A stretch of DNA of 64,000 nucleotides from Terriglobia bacterium (GTDB lineage Bacteria > Acidobacteriota > Terriglobia > Bryobacterales > Bryobacteraceae). This document shows, piece after piece, positions 1-9,401 of the stretch. The DNA is taken from the NCBI GenBank assembly GCA_021325175.1, contig JAJPHS010000058.1:1-64000 (forward strand), written 5' to 3'. A program made the position numbers and the translations under genes. How positions within the stretch are numbered: the stretch's first letter is position 1; the number at the start of each line of letters is the position of its first letter. Below the pieces are notes generated by a model, which saw only the letters and a program-made list of their open reading frames with translations, was not told the DNA's origin and did not search any database.

Positions 1-48
1 CCATCCGCTGACCAATCAAGTTAAATTGGACTTTGACCAGGACAACTG

Positions 49-837
49 ATGCCCCACGAAAATATTGTGTTCGAGATTCAGAACGGCATCGCGCGGCTGA
101 CGCTGAATCGTCCCGATAAGCTGAACAGCTTCAATGTCGCGATGCATCTGGAGGTCCGCGAGGCGCTGGAAAAAACGCGCGAGGATTCAAGCGCCCGCGT
201 GCTGGTGTTGACCGGCGCCGGCCGCGGATTTTGCGCGGGCCAGGACCTGGGCGATCGCGCGGTCAGCCCGGGCGGCGAGGTGGATCTGGGGGAATCGATC
301 GAAAAATATTATGCGCCTCTGGTGCGCAGTCTTCGCGCGCTGCCCCTGCCGGTGATCGCCGCGGTGAACGGCGTCGCGGCGGGCGCGGGCGTTCAGGTGG
401 CGCTGGCCTGCGATATCGTGATCGCGGCGAAGTCGGCGAGCTTCATCGAGCCTTTCTGCAAACTCGGCCTGATTCCGGACACCGGCGGCACCTATTTTCT
501 CCCGCGCCTGGTGGGCGTCGCGCGCGCCATGGGCATCTCCATGCTCGGCGAAAAAATTCCGGCCGAGCAGGCGGCGCAGTGGGGATTGATCTGGCGCGCC
601 GTCGACGACGCCGAGTTTCCGAACACCGTCGGGGCGATCGCGGCGCAGCTTGCATCCGGCCCGACGCGCGGGCTGGCGCGCATCAAGGAAGCGATTTATG
701 CCTCGGTGAACAATCGCTTGGAGCAGCAGCTCGAGCTGGAGCGCGACTTCATGCGCGAGCTTGGCCGGAGCCGGGATTATCAGGAAGGCGTGGCGGCGTT
801 TCTCGAAAAACGCGCGCCGAATTTCAGGGGCGCATGA
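49..837 (+). CDS. paaG: Enoyl-CoA hydratase/isomerase family protein, PaaG-like
   Basis: This 262-residue crotonase-fold protein probably isomerises the ring-epoxide of phenylacetyl-CoA to the oxepin (the PaaG step of phenylacetate breakdown) in the cytosol. The N-terminus carries the family pattern RLTLNRPDKLNSFN. The oxyanion-hole segment GAGRGFCAGQDL lies near residues 58-69, and the second conserved block AAVNGVAAGAG near residues 104-114. The length is normal for PaaG. Its TGA overlaps the ATG of the next gene, a PaaI thioesterase, and PaaK follows; that context favours PaaG over fatty-acid enoyl-CoA hydratase. No catalytic subunits (paaABCDE) are visible, so they lie outside the window or elsewhere. 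Family assignment is firm; the exact substrate is inferred from neighbours. Confidence 0.88.
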   Translation: MPHENIVFEIQNGIARLTLNRPDKLNSFNVAMHLEVREALEKTREDSSARVLVLTGAGRGFCAGQDLGDRAVSPGGEVDLGESIEKYYAPLVRSLRALPLPVIAAVNGVAAGAGVQVALACDIVIAAKSASFIEPFCKLGLIPDTGGTYFLPRLVGVARAMGISMLGEKIPAEQAAQWGLIWRAVDDAEFPNTVGAIAAQLASGPTRGLARIKEAIYASVNNRLEQQLELERDFMRELGRSRDYQEGVAAFLEKRAPNFRGA

Positions 838-1313
838 TGGCGCGGCCGGATGCGGGCGAGAAAGCGACGCCGACCTCAACGCAACTGCTCGCCGAACAAG
901 CAGCGCAAAAAATGTTTTTGGAAGATCGCGCCTCGCAATCCCTCGGCATGCGCATCCTCGCGGTCCGCCCCGGCTACGCGAAACTCGCCATGACCATCCG
1001 CCCGGAGATGACCAACGGCCATGCGACCTGCCATGGCGGTTTCATCTTCACCCTGGCCGACAGCGCCTTCGCGTTCGCCTGCAACAGCCATAATCTTCGC
1101 ACCGTCGCCGCGGGATGCCTCATCGATTTTCTGGCGCCGGCCTACGAGGGAGACGAGCTGACGGCGGAAGCAACCGAGCAGGCCCTGGCCGGGCGCAGCG
1201 GCGTATACGACGTGCTGGTGACCAATCAGAAGGGCCAGCGCATCGCGCTGTTCCGCGGGCGGTCGCGGCAGGTGGGCGGCACAATCGTGGATACCTCCCA
1301 TGACGCGGCGTGA
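834..1313 (+). CDS. paaI: Hydroxyphenylacetyl-CoA thioesterase PaaI
   Basis: This 159-residue hotdog-fold thioesterase is expected to rescue CoA from dead-end hydroxyphenylacetyl-CoA intermediates of the phenylacetate pathway. The signature is HGGFIFTLADSAFAFACNS at about residues 64-82, where the HGG and the Asp of LADSA belong to the PaaI active-site region. Two adjacent ATG codons (834 and 837) overlap the paaG stop codon (ATGATG), so I start at 834. The open frame extends much further upstream, but that extension only shadows paaG in another frame. The 3' end overlaps the start of paaK by 14 bases, so the three genes form one translationally coupled operon. Confidence 0.88.
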   Translation: MMARPDAGEKATPTSTQLLAEQAAQKMFLEDRASQSLGMRILAVRPGYAKLAMTIRPEMTNGHATCHGGFIFTLADSAFAFACNSHNLRTVAAGCLIDFLAPAYEGDELTAEATEQALAGRSGVYDVLVTNQKGQRIALFRGRSRQVGGTIVDTSHDAA

Positions 1314-2613
1314 TCCGCCCGATCCGGCCGATCTCGAACCGATGGAGCGCGCGAGCCGCGACGAGCTGGCCGCCTGCCAACTGGAGCGGCTGAAATGGTC
1401 GCTGCATCACGCTTACGAAAACGTCGTCCATTATCGAAAGGCGTTCGATGCGGCGGGCGTGCATCCGGACGACTTCAAGACGTTCGAGGATTTACGAAAA
1501 TTTCCCTTCACCACCAAGGACGATCTGCGGAAACATTATCCCTATGGAATGTTCGCGCTCCCGCGCGAGCGCGTGGCCCGCGTCCACGCCTCCAGCGGCA
1601 CCACCGGGCAACCGACGGTGGTCGGATACAGCCGGCGCGATCTCGATACCTGGGCCGGGCTGGTCGCGCGCTCGATTCGCGCCGCGGGCGGGCGCCCGGG
1701 CGATATCGTGATGATCTCTTACGGCTACGGCCTGTTCACCGGCGGCCTGGGCTGTCATTACGGCGCCGAACAGCTCGGCTGCACGGTGATTCCGATGTCG
1801 GGAGGGCAGACCGAGAAGCAGGTGCGGCTCATTTGCGACCTGCGCCCGGCGGTCATCATGGTGACGCCGTCCTATTTCCTGACCATCAGCGATGAGTTCG
1901 ATCGCCAGGGCATCGACACGACGTCAACCTCGCTTCAAACCGGCATCTTCGGCGCCGAGCCGTGGACCGAATCGATGCGCGCCGAAATCGAAACGCGCTG
2001 GAACATCGACGCCGTCGATATCTACGGGCTTTCCGAAGTCATGGGACCGGGCGTGGCCAGCGAGTGCGTCGAAACCAAAGACGGCTCGGTGATCTGGGAG
2101 GATCATTTCTACCCCGAGATCATCGATCCGGCGACCGGCGCCGCGCTCAACGACGGCGAGCACGGCGAGCTGGTGTTCACATCGCTGACCAAGGAAGCCA
2201 TGCCGGTGATCCGCTATCGCACGCGCGATCTGACGCGGCTGCTGCCGCCGACGGCTCGTTCCATGCGGCGGATGGGCCGGATCACCGGCCGCTCCGACGA
2301 TATGCTGATCATTCGCGGGGTCAACGTATTTCCCACGCAGATCGAGGAACTCGTGCTGCGGCAGGAGCGCCTGGCGCCGTTCTATCAGCTTGTGATTTCG
2401 CGGCAGGGGCACCTGGATGCGATGGAAGTTCGGGCCGAGCTCCGGCGCGGCTGCGATACGCGGGACAAAGAGGCCATCGCGAAGCAGCTCCGCGCGCATA
2501 TCAAATCACTGATCGGGATTTCGGCGGAGGTGCGCGTGCTCGATCCCGATTCCATCGAGCGGACGGCCGCCGGAAAAGCGCGGCGCGTCATCGACAACCG
2601 GCCGCGCGCCTAA
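1300..2613 (+). CDS. paaK: Phenylacetate-CoA ligase
   Basis: This 437-residue AMP-forming ligase activates phenylacetate to phenylacetyl-CoA, the committed entry step of the pathway. The P-loop-like adenylation motif SSGTTGQPTVVGY is near residue 98. A block containing YGLSEVMGPG (about 243-252) and a C-terminal region with GRSDDMLIIRGVNVFPTQIE (about 329-348) are characteristic of PaaK, and a late Lys (AAGKARRVI) sits where the C-terminal catalytic lysine is expected. Length matches the family (about 430-440). The ATG at 1300 lies inside the end of paaI, which implies coupling. The gene ends five bases before the convergent purN. Confidence 0.93.
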   Translation: MTRRDPPDPADLEPMERASRDELAACQLERLKWSLHHAYENVVHYRKAFDAAGVHPDDFKTFEDLRKFPFTTKDDLRKHYPYGMFALPRERVARVHASSGTTGQPTVVGYSRRDLDTWAGLVARSIRAAGGRPGDIVMISYGYGLFTGGLGCHYGAEQLGCTVIPMSGGQTEKQVRLICDLRPAVIMVTPSYFLTISDEFDRQGIDTTSTSLQTGIFGAEPWTESMRAEIETRWNIDAVDIYGLSEVMGPGVASECVETKDGSVIWEDHFYPEIIDPATGAALNDGEHGELVFTSLTKEAMPVIRYRTRDLTRLLPPTARSMRRMGRITGRSDDMLIIRGVNVFPTQIEELVLRQERLAPFYQLVISRQGHLDAMEVRAELRRGCDTRDKEAIAKQLRAHIKSLIGISAEVRVLDPDSIERTAAGKARRVIDNRPRA

Positions 2614-2618
2614 GCGAA

Positions 2619-3227
2619 TCAGGACCCACGCTGGTCGATCACGCGGCGGCCTTCAATTCGAAAATTTCCGGAAAGCACCAGCGCGATCGCCTCGGGATAA
2701 ATCACGTGCTCCTGTTCGAGAATGCGCGCCGCCAGCGAATCGGCATCGTCGGAATCGAAAACCGGGACCACCGCCTGCCGGATGATGGGACCGGAATCGA
2801 GCCCCTCATCGACGAAATGAACCGTGCAGCCTGAAAATTTGACGCCGTGCTCGATCGCCTGGTGCTGCGCGTCGAGTCCCGGAAACGCGGGCAGCAACGA
2901 AGGATGAATGTTTAAAATCCGCATGGAAAATTCGCGGATGAAATGGCCGCTTAAAATGCGCATGTAGCCCGCCAGACAAACCAGATCGACGCCGTTGGCG
3001 CGCAGCTCGTCGATGAGCAGGCGATCGTAAATTTCGCGATCGAGGCCGCGCGAGGGGATGACGCGCGCGTTCAATCCGCGTTCGGCCGCCGCGGCGATTC
3101 CCCGCGCTTCCGGCCGGTTGGAAATGGCGACGGCGATCTCGGCGTCGAGTTTTCCGGCCTCGATTGCGCCGGCGATGGCGCAGAGATTCGATCCGCGGCC
3201 GGACAGCAAGATTCCCAAGCGCTTCAT
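2619..3227 (-). CDS. purN: Phosphoribosylglycinamide formyltransferase
   Basis: This 202-residue enzyme transfers a formyl group from 10-formyltetrahydrofolate to GAR, the third step of purine synthesis. The N-terminus MKRLGILLSGRGSNL is the typical PurN start. LAGYMRILS and the following HPSLLPAFPGLDAQHQA block contain the catalytic His and folate-binding loop, and VDEGLDSGPIIRQ contains the conserved Asp region. The start codon overlaps the stop of purM by four bases (ATGA), so it is the last gene of the minus-strand gltX-glnS-carbamoyltransferase-purM-purN run. It converges on paaK. Confidence 0.95.
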   Translation of the reverse strand: MKRLGILLSGRGSNLCAIAGAIEAGKLDAEIAVAISNRPEARGIAAAAERGLNARVIPSRGLDREIYDRLLIDELRANGVDLVCLAGYMRILSGHFIREFSMRILNIHPSLLPAFPGLDAQHQAIEHGVKFSGCTVHFVDEGLDSGPIIRQAVVPVFDSDDADSLAARILEQEHVIYPEAIALVLSGNFRIEGRRVIDQRGS

Positions 3228-4255
3228 TGATAGATAACGCCCGATCCGCGAATCACTTCGCCGATCGAGTGCCAGGGCTCGCGCAGCGAGTCGAGAATCT
3301 TCGCTGCCCCCGCCAGTTTTCGCGGCGACACGACCACGATCATCCCGATTCCGAGATTGAACGTGCGCCGCCAGTCGTCTTCCGGAATGCCGCCGATGCG
3401 GCGCAGCAGCTCGAAAACCGGCGGCACGGGCCAGGAGTTCCTGCGAATGCGAACGCCCAATCCTTTCGGCAGGATGCGCGGCGCATTGTCCGTGATTCCA
3501 CCGCCGGTGATGTGCGCCGCGCCCTTGAGCAATCCGGCCTGGTGCAGCGCGCGCAGTGGTTTCAAATAACTGCGATGCAGCTTCAGCAGCTCATCGCCGA
3601 TACTGCCGCCCAGCTCTTTGAGAACGGTCGCCGGTTTGTGCCTGGCCACATCGAACAGAAGCTTGCGCGCAAGGGAATATCCGTTGGTGTGCAAACCGGT
3701 GGAGGGCAGCCCGATCAAGATGTCGCCTGTGCGAATCCGGGCGCCGGTCAGCATTTGTTTTCGCTCCACCGCGCCGACGATGAAGCCCGCCAGATCGTAT
3801 TCGCCGGGCGCGTAAAATCCCGGCATCTCCGCGGTTTCGCCGCCGATCAACGCGCAGCCGTTGGCGCGGCAGCCGCGGGCGATGCCGGAGATCACCTGCG
3901 CGGCGACCTTCGCGTCCAGTTTTCCGACCGCGAAATAATCCAGAAAAAACAGCGGCGACGCTCCCTGCACCGCGATATCATTCACGCAGTGATTCACCAG
4001 ATCCTCGCCGACGGTGGAATGCCGGCCGGTGAGGAAGGCAAGCTTCAGTTTGGTGCCGACGCCGTCGGCGGAGGAAACCAGCACGGGATCGCGAAATCCC
4101 CGCAACAGGAATCCGGCGCCGAAGCTGCCGATATCGGTGAGCACCTCCGGACGGAAGGTGGCCCGCGCCATGCGGCGGATGGATTTGACCGCGCGGTCCG
4201 CTTCATCGATATCCACGCCGGCGTTGCGATAGGCCACCGCCTTTTTCTTCGCCAT
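3224..4255 (-). CDS. purM: Phosphoribosylformylglycinamidine cyclo-ligase (AIR synthetase)
   Basis: This 343-residue ATP-dependent enzyme closes the imidazole ring of aminoimidazole ribonucleotide. Diagnostic blocks are VSSADGVGTKLKLA (about 61-74), VNHCVNDIAVQGASPLFFLDYF (about 88-109), GGETAEMPGFY (about 138-148) and the late HITGGGITDNAPRILP. The N-terminal block with YRNAGVDIDEADRAV is typical. Length is normal. It starts three bases after the carbamoyltransferase stop and overlaps purN by four bases. Confidence 0.96.
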   Translation of the reverse strand: MAKKKAVAYRNAGVDIDEADRAVKSIRRMARATFRPEVLTDIGSFGAGFLLRGFRDPVLVSSADGVGTKLKLAFLTGRHSTVGEDLVNHCVNDIAVQGASPLFFLDYFAVGKLDAKVAAQVISGIARGCRANGCALIGGETAEMPGFYAPGEYDLAGFIVGAVERKQMLTGARIRTGDILIGLPSTGLHTNGYSLARKLLFDVARHKPATVLKELGGSIGDELLKLHRSYLKPLRALHQAGLLKGAAHITGGGITDNAPRILPKGLGVRIRRNSWPVPPVFELLRRIGGIPEDDWRRTFNLGIGMIVVVSPRKLAGAAKILDSLREPWHSIGEVIRGSGVIYQ

Positions 4256-4258
4256 GCC

Positions 4259-5788
4259 CTATTTCTCCAACAGAAAATTTCCGGCAAACAGCGCGTCGAT
4301 GCCGGAGGAATAGAAGCTCCGCACCGCATCGCGAGGCGTGGAAACCAGCGGATCGCCGAACAGATTGAAGCTGGTGTTGTAGAGCACCGGCAGGCCGGTG
4401 GCCTTGCCCGCCTCGTGCAGCAGGCGATGGTAGAGAGGATTGTCGCTTTCAGAAACGGTGTGCACGCGCACGATATCCTCGCCGAGAATCGCCGCTTCGA
4501 ACGTCTTGCGATGCGCCGGGCGCACCCGGCCCACCGTCGCCAGATTGCGCGCGTTCGGTCCGGCGTCGAAATACTCCGGCGCCAATTCCGCCGGAACCGA
4601 AGCCGCAAATTTTCGAAACGGCTCGCGATGTTTGATATAGACGTTCAGATTTTCGGTGGAATAAGGATCGAGCGGCGAGGCCAGAATGCTGCGATTGCCG
4701 AGCGCGCGCGGGCCGAACTCCATCCGCCCGTGCATCCAGGCGACGATCTTGTGCTCGCCCAGCATCCGCACCGCCCGCGCCAGCAGCTCGCCGGTGGAGC
4801 GCAAATACTGGAACCGCAGTTTGCAGTTTTCCAGCACCTGTTTGATCTCTTCGGCGCCATAGCTCGGCCCCAGCAGCAGCGACGACCTCCGGCCGCGATG
4901 GGGGTGGCGGCTCAGGCCGTGCCAGGCGTAATAGGCCGCGCCGAGCGCGGTTCCGGCGTTTCCGGCGGCGGGCTGCACGAAAACATTTTTCCAGCGTCCT
5001 GATTTTTCCAGCGCCTCCACCAGCAGCGCGTTGAAAAAAAGCCCTCCGGCCAGGCACAGATTTTCGCCTTCGCCCGCCAGATCGAACACCGCCTGCTCCA
5101 CCGCCTTCTGCAAGCCGCGCGCGATCGCCGGATGGGGCGCGTCGCCTACGCGATCGAAAAATTTCCGGCTGAAGCTGCCCCGGCTGTCGAAATAAGCCCC
5201 GTCCAGGCGCGGCGAATTCCTGAGAATTTCCGCAAACAGCGGCGCCAGCGATTCGTCGCCCGAGGTCGAAAGCCACTGCACCTTGTGCTCGTCGGCTCCG
5301 GCGCGATAGCCGATCAGTTCCGTCACCGCGCGATACAGCCGCGCCAGCGAATCGGGATAATACCACTCTTTTTCAAGCTGGATCTGGCTGTCGCGGGCCT
5401 GCCACTTCGCGCCGCAGCGAAAATCGCCGGCGTGATCGAGCGTCAGCACCGCCGCCTCTTCAAAGGGCGACGCGTAAAAAGCGGACGCGGCGTGCGCCTG
5501 ATGATGCTCCACCACGACGATTTCGCTGTTCGGAAAGCGGTCGCGCAGCTCCAGATGGAAATACGATTCGGCGCCGCGCGTGAACGGCCGCGCCACCGCG
5601 ACGCAGGCGACGTCTTCGTGGCGCGCTCCGGCCAGCCGGAGGCATTCCTGAATCGAGGCGCGCGGCAGGCTTCCCGGCGCGTGCCCGCGATCCAGCTTCG
5701 TTTCTTCAATCGCCGCGCAGATTTCGCCGTCTTTCAAAACGGCGCTCGCGGCATCGCGCAAAAGACCGCCCAAGCCAAGGATGATCAT
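4259..5788 (-). CDS. Carbamoyltransferase, NodU/CmcH family
   Basis: This 509-residue protein belongs to the O-carbamoyltransferase family (NodU, CmcH, TobZ), which uses carbamoyl phosphate and ATP to carbamoylate a hydroxyl, typically on a sugar or antibiotic. Seen directly are the metal-binding stretch [15 protein letters not shown] near residue 93, [12 protein letters not shown] (about 245-256), [19 protein letters not shown] (about 350-368), and [14 protein letters not shown] near the C-terminus. It sits between glnS (4-base overlap) and purM (3-base gap), a housekeeping operon, with no sugar or antibiotic genes nearby, so the acceptor is unknown. The N-terminal segment reads LRDAASA where relatives commonly have YHDSA, so one usually conserved His is replaced by Arg. 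Confidence 0.85.
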   Translation of the reverse strand: MIILGLGGLLRDAASAVLKDGEICAAIEETKLDRGHAPGSLPRASIQECLRLAGARHEDVACVAVARPFTRGAESYFHLELRDRFPNSEIVVVEHHQAHAASAFYASPFEEAAVLTLDHAGDFRCGAKWQARDSQIQLEKEWYYPDSLARLYRAVTELIGYRAGADEHKVQWLSTSGDESLAPLFAEILRNSPRLDGAYFDSRGSFSRKFFDRVGDAPHPAIARGLQKAVEQAVFDLAGEGENLCLAGGLFFNALLVEALEKSGRWKNVFVQPAAGNAGTALGAAYYAWHGLSRHPHRGRRSSLLLGPSYGAEEIKQVLENCKLRFQYLRSTGELLARAVRMLGEHKIVAWMHGRMEFGPRALGNRSILASPLDPYSTENLNVYIKHREPFRKFAASVPAELAPEYFDAGPNARNLATVGRVRPAHRKTFEAAILGEDIVRVHTVSESDNPLYHRLLHEAGKATGLPVLYNTSFNLFGDPLVSTPRDAVRSFYSSGIDALFAGNFLLEK

Positions 5789-7467
5789 TGACGTTTTTCG
5801 ATTTTCGCCCAGGTATCCTTCAATCCCACGGTGCGATTGAAGACGGGTTTTCCCGGCGTCGTATCCGGATCGACCGCGAAGTATCCCAGGCGCTCGAATT
5901 GAAAGCGCTCGCCCGCGGCGGCCGCGGCGAGGCCCGGCTCGATCTTCGCCTCCGAAATCACCTCAAGCGAGTTCGGATTCAGATTGTCGGTGAAATCGCC
6001 GCCTTCCTCCACTTCGTTTGGATCTTCGCGCGTGAACAGCGTTTCGTAAAGCCGCACCTCGGCCTCGATGGCGTGCGCGGCCGAAACCCAATGGATGGTC
6101 GACTTCACCTTGCGCCCGTCGGGAGCGTTTCCGCCGCGCGTGGCCGGATCGTAGCGGCAATGCACTTCGCTCACCTCGCCGCGATCGTTCTTCACCACGC
6201 CGGTGCAGGTGATGAAGTAGCCGTAGCGCAGCCGCACCTCGCGCCCTGGCGACAGGCGAAAATACTGCTTCGGCGGATCCTGGCGGAAATCGTCCTGCTC
6301 GATGTACAGGACGCGCGAAAACGGCACCTGGCGCGTCCCGGCGCTTGCGTCCTCGGGATTATTCACCGCCTCCATCCACTCGGTTTGCCCTTCCGGATAA
6401 TTGTCGATGACGACGCGCAGCGGCTTCAGCACCGCCATCGCGCGCGGCGCCCGCCGGTTCAGATCGTCGCGCACGAAATATTCGAGCAGAGAAAGCTCCG
6501 TCGTGCCGTTCGTCTTGGATACGCCGATGCGGGCGCAGAAATTCCGCAGCGCTTCCGGCGTGTAGCCGCGGCGGCGCATTCCGCAGATGGTCGGCATGCG
6601 CGGATCGTCCCAGCCGCGGACGTGTCCCTCGCGCACCAGTTGCAGCAGCTTCCGCTTGCTCAGCAGCGTATAAGTAAGGTTGAGGCGGTCGAACTCGATC
6701 TGCTGGGGGTGATAAATTCCCAATTGCTCGATGTACCAGTCGTACAACGGGCGATGATCCTCGAACTCCAGCGTGCAGATCGAATGGGTGATGCGTTCGA
6801 TCGAATCCGACTGCCCGTGCGCGAAATCGTAGGTGGGATAAATACACCATGCGTCGCCGGTGCGATGATGCCTGGCGTGCAGGATGCGATACATGATCGG
6901 ATCCCGGAGGTTCAGGTTCGGCGAGGCCATGTCGATCTTGGCGCGCAGCGTGCGCGAGCCGTCGGGAAATTCTCCGGCCTTCATGCGCTCGAACAGATCC
7001 AGATTTTCCTCCACGCTGCGGTTGCGGTACGGGCTCTCCTTGCCCGGTTCGGTCAGCGTTCCGCGCTGCTCGCGGACCTGTTCCGGCGAAAGATCGCACA
7101 CATACGCTTTTCCCGCCTTGATCAACTGCACGGCCCACTCATAGAGCTGGCCGAAATAATCCGATGCGTAGTACACGCCGGCCCATTCGCCGCCCAGCCA
7201 GCGGACATCTTCCATGATCGATTCGACGTATTCGGTTTCTTCCTTGGTCGGATTGGTGTCGTCAAAGCGCAGATTGCATTGGCCGCCGAACTCCTTCGCC
7301 AGCCCGAAATTCAGATGAATGGATTTCGCATGGCCGACGTGCAGGTACCCGTTCGGCTCCGGGGGAAAGCGCGTCTGCACGCGCCCTCCGTATCGATTGG
7401 TCTTGAGATCCTCGATGATCTTGTCGCGGATGAAGTTCGAAGTGGTGGCCTGGTTCGCGATCGTCAT
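5785..7467 (-). CDS. glnS: Glutaminyl-tRNA synthetase
   Basis: This 560-residue class I enzyme charges tRNA-Gln. The HIGH motif appears as [21 protein letters not shown] (about residues 36-56), the characteristic [11 protein letters not shown] follows, and the KMSKS equivalent is LLSKRKLL (about 270). The C-terminal beta-barrel anticodon-binding region is complete, and the length matches the family (about 550-560). A true GlnRS next to a GluRS implies direct charging of tRNA-Gln. Its stop overlaps the start of the downstream carbamoyltransferase by four bases. It lies 40 bases after gltX on the same strand. Confidence 0.96.
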   Translation of the reverse strand: MTIANQATTSNFIRDKIIEDLKTNRYGGRVQTRFPPEPNGYLHVGHAKSIHLNFGLAKEFGGQCNLRFDDTNPTKEETEYVESIMEDVRWLGGEWAGVYYASDYFGQLYEWAVQLIKAGKAYVCDLSPEQVREQRGTLTEPGKESPYRNRSVEENLDLFERMKAGEFPDGSRTLRAKIDMASPNLNLRDPIMYRILHARHHRTGDAWCIYPTYDFAHGQSDSIERITHSICTLEFEDHRPLYDWYIEQLGIYHPQQIEFDRLNLTYTLLSKRKLLQLVREGHVRGWDDPRMPTICGMRRRGYTPEALRNFCARIGVSKTNGTTELSLLEYFVRDDLNRRAPRAMAVLKPLRVVIDNYPEGQTEWMEAVNNPEDASAGTRQVPFSRVLYIEQDDFRQDPPKQYFRLSPGREVRLRYGYFITCTGVVKNDRGEVSEVHCRYDPATRGGNAPDGRKVKSTIHWVSAAHAIEAEVRLYETLFTREDPNEVEEGGDFTDNLNPNSLEVISEAKIEPGLAAAAAGERFQFERLGYFAVDPDTTPGKPVFNRTVGLKDTWAKIEKRQ

Positions 7468-7507
7468 AATTCCATCTCAGGGAACGCAGGATTTACGCAC
7501 GCCTGGC

Positions 7508-8929
7508 TCATAATTTCCCGATGGCGCGATCCATTCGATCGAGCGCCGTTTCGCGCCCCAGCGCGGCCAGCGTCGCAAACAGCGGCGGCGCCACTTTGCG
7601 CCCGCACACCGCGACGCGAACCGGCTGATACATCTGGCCGGTTTTGATTTTCAACTTTTCCGCTCCCGCTTTCAGCGCCGCTTCAAGCGCGTCAGGCTCG
7701 AACGTTGCCGTCTCCAGAATCTTTCGCGCCTCCCGCAAGACCGATTTCGCCAGCTCCGGCGTTCCCTTTTGCGGAACCAGCTCCGAGGCCGGATACGGCG
7801 GAAGCTCGTCGACGAAAAAAAAATCGGCGACCTCGCGCACGTCGCGCAGCAGCTTGATCCGCTCCTGAATCAGCGGCGCGATTTTCCGCAGTTTGCAGAG
7901 GTCGGGCTTGGGCGCAAACGGCGCCAGCGCTTTTGCCAACTCCTCAACCGGCATGGTGCGGATCGTCTCCGCGTTCAGCCACACCGCCTTGGGATCGAAC
8001 GGATCTTCGGCGGTGAAATTCACGGTCGCGTTGCTGCGATTCACGCCTTCCAGCGAAAACGCGTCGATCAGCTCCGCCCGCGACATCACCTCCCGGTCGT
8101 TTTTGGGCGACCATCCGAGCAGCACCACGAAATTCACGAAGGCGTGCGGCAAAAATCCGGCGTCGCGATAGGTGGTGACGCTGACCACCGGCCCATGCTT
8201 GCGCTTGGATAATTTCGATCCATCGGGGGCGATCAGCAGCGGCAGGTGCGCGAACTTCGGCGGCTCGACGCCGAGCGCCTTGAAAATCAGCACGTGCTTG
8301 AATGTGTTGGTCAGATGATCCTGACCGCGAATAATGTGGCTGATGCGCAGGTCGGCGTCGTCGGCGCAGCTCGCCATGTGATAGGTCGGCGCGCCGGTTG
8401 AACGCAGCAGCGCGAAATCTTCCATATCGGCCGTCGCCTTGAGCTGCTCGCCGTAGACCAGATCGTTGAAGATCACCTTGTCTTCGCGCTCGCGCGGAAC
8501 GCGGAAACGCAGCACGAACGGCTCGCCCGCCGCGGCGCGGCGATCGCTTTCGGCGCGCGAAAGCCCGCGCATCTCCGGATGAAACAGCCACGGCCCGCCG
8601 GCGTGCGATTTTTCTTCCAGATCGCCCGCAGCCGGCGTGAAATCGCGATACGCCAGTCCTTTCTCGAAAATTTTCATCGCCATCTCGCGATGCTTATCCC
8701 CGCGCTCGGACTGGCGGTAAAATTCATCCCAATTCAAATCGAGCCATTTCAGCCCGTCGAAAATCGAGTCGAGCGATTCCTGCGTATTGCGTTCCAGATC
8801 CGTATCGTCGATGCGCAGAATCATCGCGCCGCCGTTGTGGCGCGCGTACAGCCAGTTAAAGATGAACGTCCGCGCGCTGCCAATGTGCAGGTATCCTGTC
8901 GGGGAGGGCGCGAATCGGACTCGAAGCAT
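7508..8929 (-). CDS. gltX: Glutamyl-tRNA synthetase
   Basis: This 473-residue class I synthetase charges tRNA-Glu. The N-terminal [20 protein letters not shown] holds the HIGH motif, LRIDDTD follows, and KLSKRKHG (about residues 237-244) is the KMSKS loop. The C-terminal alpha-helical anticodon-binding domain is present and length is normal. It is the first gene of the minus-strand operon that continues with glnS. It is divergent from the small RiPP-like gene at 9086, and the 156-base gap between them must hold both promoters. Confidence 0.96.
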   Translation of the reverse strand: MLRVRFAPSPTGYLHIGSARTFIFNWLYARHNGGAMILRIDDTDLERNTQESLDSIFDGLKWLDLNWDEFYRQSERGDKHREMAMKIFEKGLAYRDFTPAAGDLEEKSHAGGPWLFHPEMRGLSRAESDRRAAAGEPFVLRFRVPREREDKVIFNDLVYGEQLKATADMEDFALLRSTGAPTYHMASCADDADLRISHIIRGQDHLTNTFKHVLIFKALGVEPPKFAHLPLLIAPDGSKLSKRKHGPVVSVTTYRDAGFLPHAFVNFVVLLGWSPKNDREVMSRAELIDAFSLEGVNRSNATVNFTAEDPFDPKAVWLNAETIRTMPVEELAKALAPFAPKPDLCKLRKIAPLIQERIKLLRDVREVADFFFVDELPPYPASELVPQKGTPELAKSVLREARKILETATFEPDALEAALKAGAEKLKIKTGQMYQPVRVAVCGRKVAPPLFATLAALGRETALDRMDRAIGKL

Positions 8930-8989
8930 GGGAAATTTCAGGATAGCAGCGATGTAACATTCCTCGAAAGCGTCCGGCGCGCGGCGGGT

Positions 8990-9020
8990 TTGTTCCGGAC
9001 GCGCGCATCCCGCCTATAAT
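8990..9020 (+). promoter_or_regulatory. Sigma-70-type promoter ahead of the RiPP operon
   Basis: A perfect TATAAT lies at 9015-9020, 65 bases before the ATG at 9086. The best upstream partner is TTGTTC at 8990-8995, which gives a slightly long 19-base spacer, so the -35 call is weak. A strong ribosome-binding site (AAGGAG, 9071-9076) sits nine bases before the ATG. The predicted leader is roughly 60 bases. Confidence 0.5.
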
Positions 9021-9085
9021 GGTAAGGTGACCTGAACGGGTCTCCGGGCGTCCAGTTTTCGATACCTGACAAGGAGCTTACAACC

Positions 9086-9352
9086 ATGGAAATTTCCAAG
9101 AAATCGCTGGTGCTGGCGGCAGCCATGACGGGGCTGCTCAGCGGCACCATGGCGCGCGTCAACGCGCAGGACAATCCGCAGCAACCCTCCAAGGCCAAGG
9201 CGAAAAAAGCGGTGGCCGAAAAACACGCCTGCGCCGGACAGAACTCCTGCAAAGGAAAAGGCGGCTGCAAGAGCGGCGACAACGGATGCGCCGGAAAAAA
9301 TTCCTGCAAAGGCAAGGGCGGCTGCGCCACCGACGGCTCCAATAAGAAGTAA
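9086..9352 (+). CDS. Small secreted Cys-rich RiPP precursor, bufferin (BufA2)-like
   Basis: This 88-residue protein has an N-terminal signal-peptide-like segment (residues 1-27, Lys5-Lys6, hydrophobic core, likely cut near VNA-QD), a Lys/Ala linker, and a core with six Cys at 49, 55, 61, 68, 74 and 80. The core consists of two 13-residue units, CAGQNSCKGKGGC and CAGKNSCKGKGGC, that differ at one position. The C-x-G-x-N-x-C-K-G pattern with a signal peptide, next to DUF692 and DUF2063 genes, matches the bufferin/HvfA class of peptides modified by MNIO enzymes and linked to copper or other metal binding. Homology is inferred from motif and context; the modification and the metal are unknown. 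The start is supported by AAGGAG nine bases upstream. Confidence 0.85.
   Translation: MEISKKSLVLAAAMTGLLSGTMARVNAQDNPQQPSKAKAKKAVAEKHACAGQNSCKGKGGCKSGDNGCAGKNSCKGKGGCATDGSNKK
9230..9325 (+). repeat. In-gene tandem duplication encoding the Cys core units
   Basis: Codons 49-61 (9230-9268) and 68-80 (9287-9325) encode near-identical 13-residue Cys units at a 57-base period. The DNA is similar but not identical, with several synonymous differences. This suggests an older duplication held by selection on the peptide. Confidence 0.75.
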
Positions 9353-9371
9353 TTGGCGCCTTTCTCGCCCG

Positions 9372-9390
9372 GGCCGGCCGATCTCCGGCC
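9372..9390 (+). promoter_or_regulatory. Intercistronic hairpin between RiPP precursor and its enzyme
   Basis: GGCCGG (9372-9377) and CCGGCC (9385-9390) form a 6-bp stem with a 7-base loop, 11 bases before the DUF692 ATG at 9402. There is no T-run. No clear Shine-Dalgarno precedes that ATG, in contrast to the strong one before the precursor. The hairpin could lower enzyme expression relative to precursor or protect the short precursor mRNA; this is inference only. Confidence 0.35.
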
Positions 9391-9401
9391 TCGCATCTTC
9401 C

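Noticed and set aside
3164-5002. Long open frame of 612 codons on the plus strand
   Set aside because: It lies opposite purN, purM and the carbamoyltransferase. Its composition is Arg/Ala/His-rich without any family motif, as expected for the complement of GC-rich coding DNA.
5788-7647. 619-codon open frame on the plus strand opposite glnS
   Set aside because: glnS is certain from its HIGH and KMSKS motifs. The opposite frame has no recognisable domain and no ribosome-binding site.
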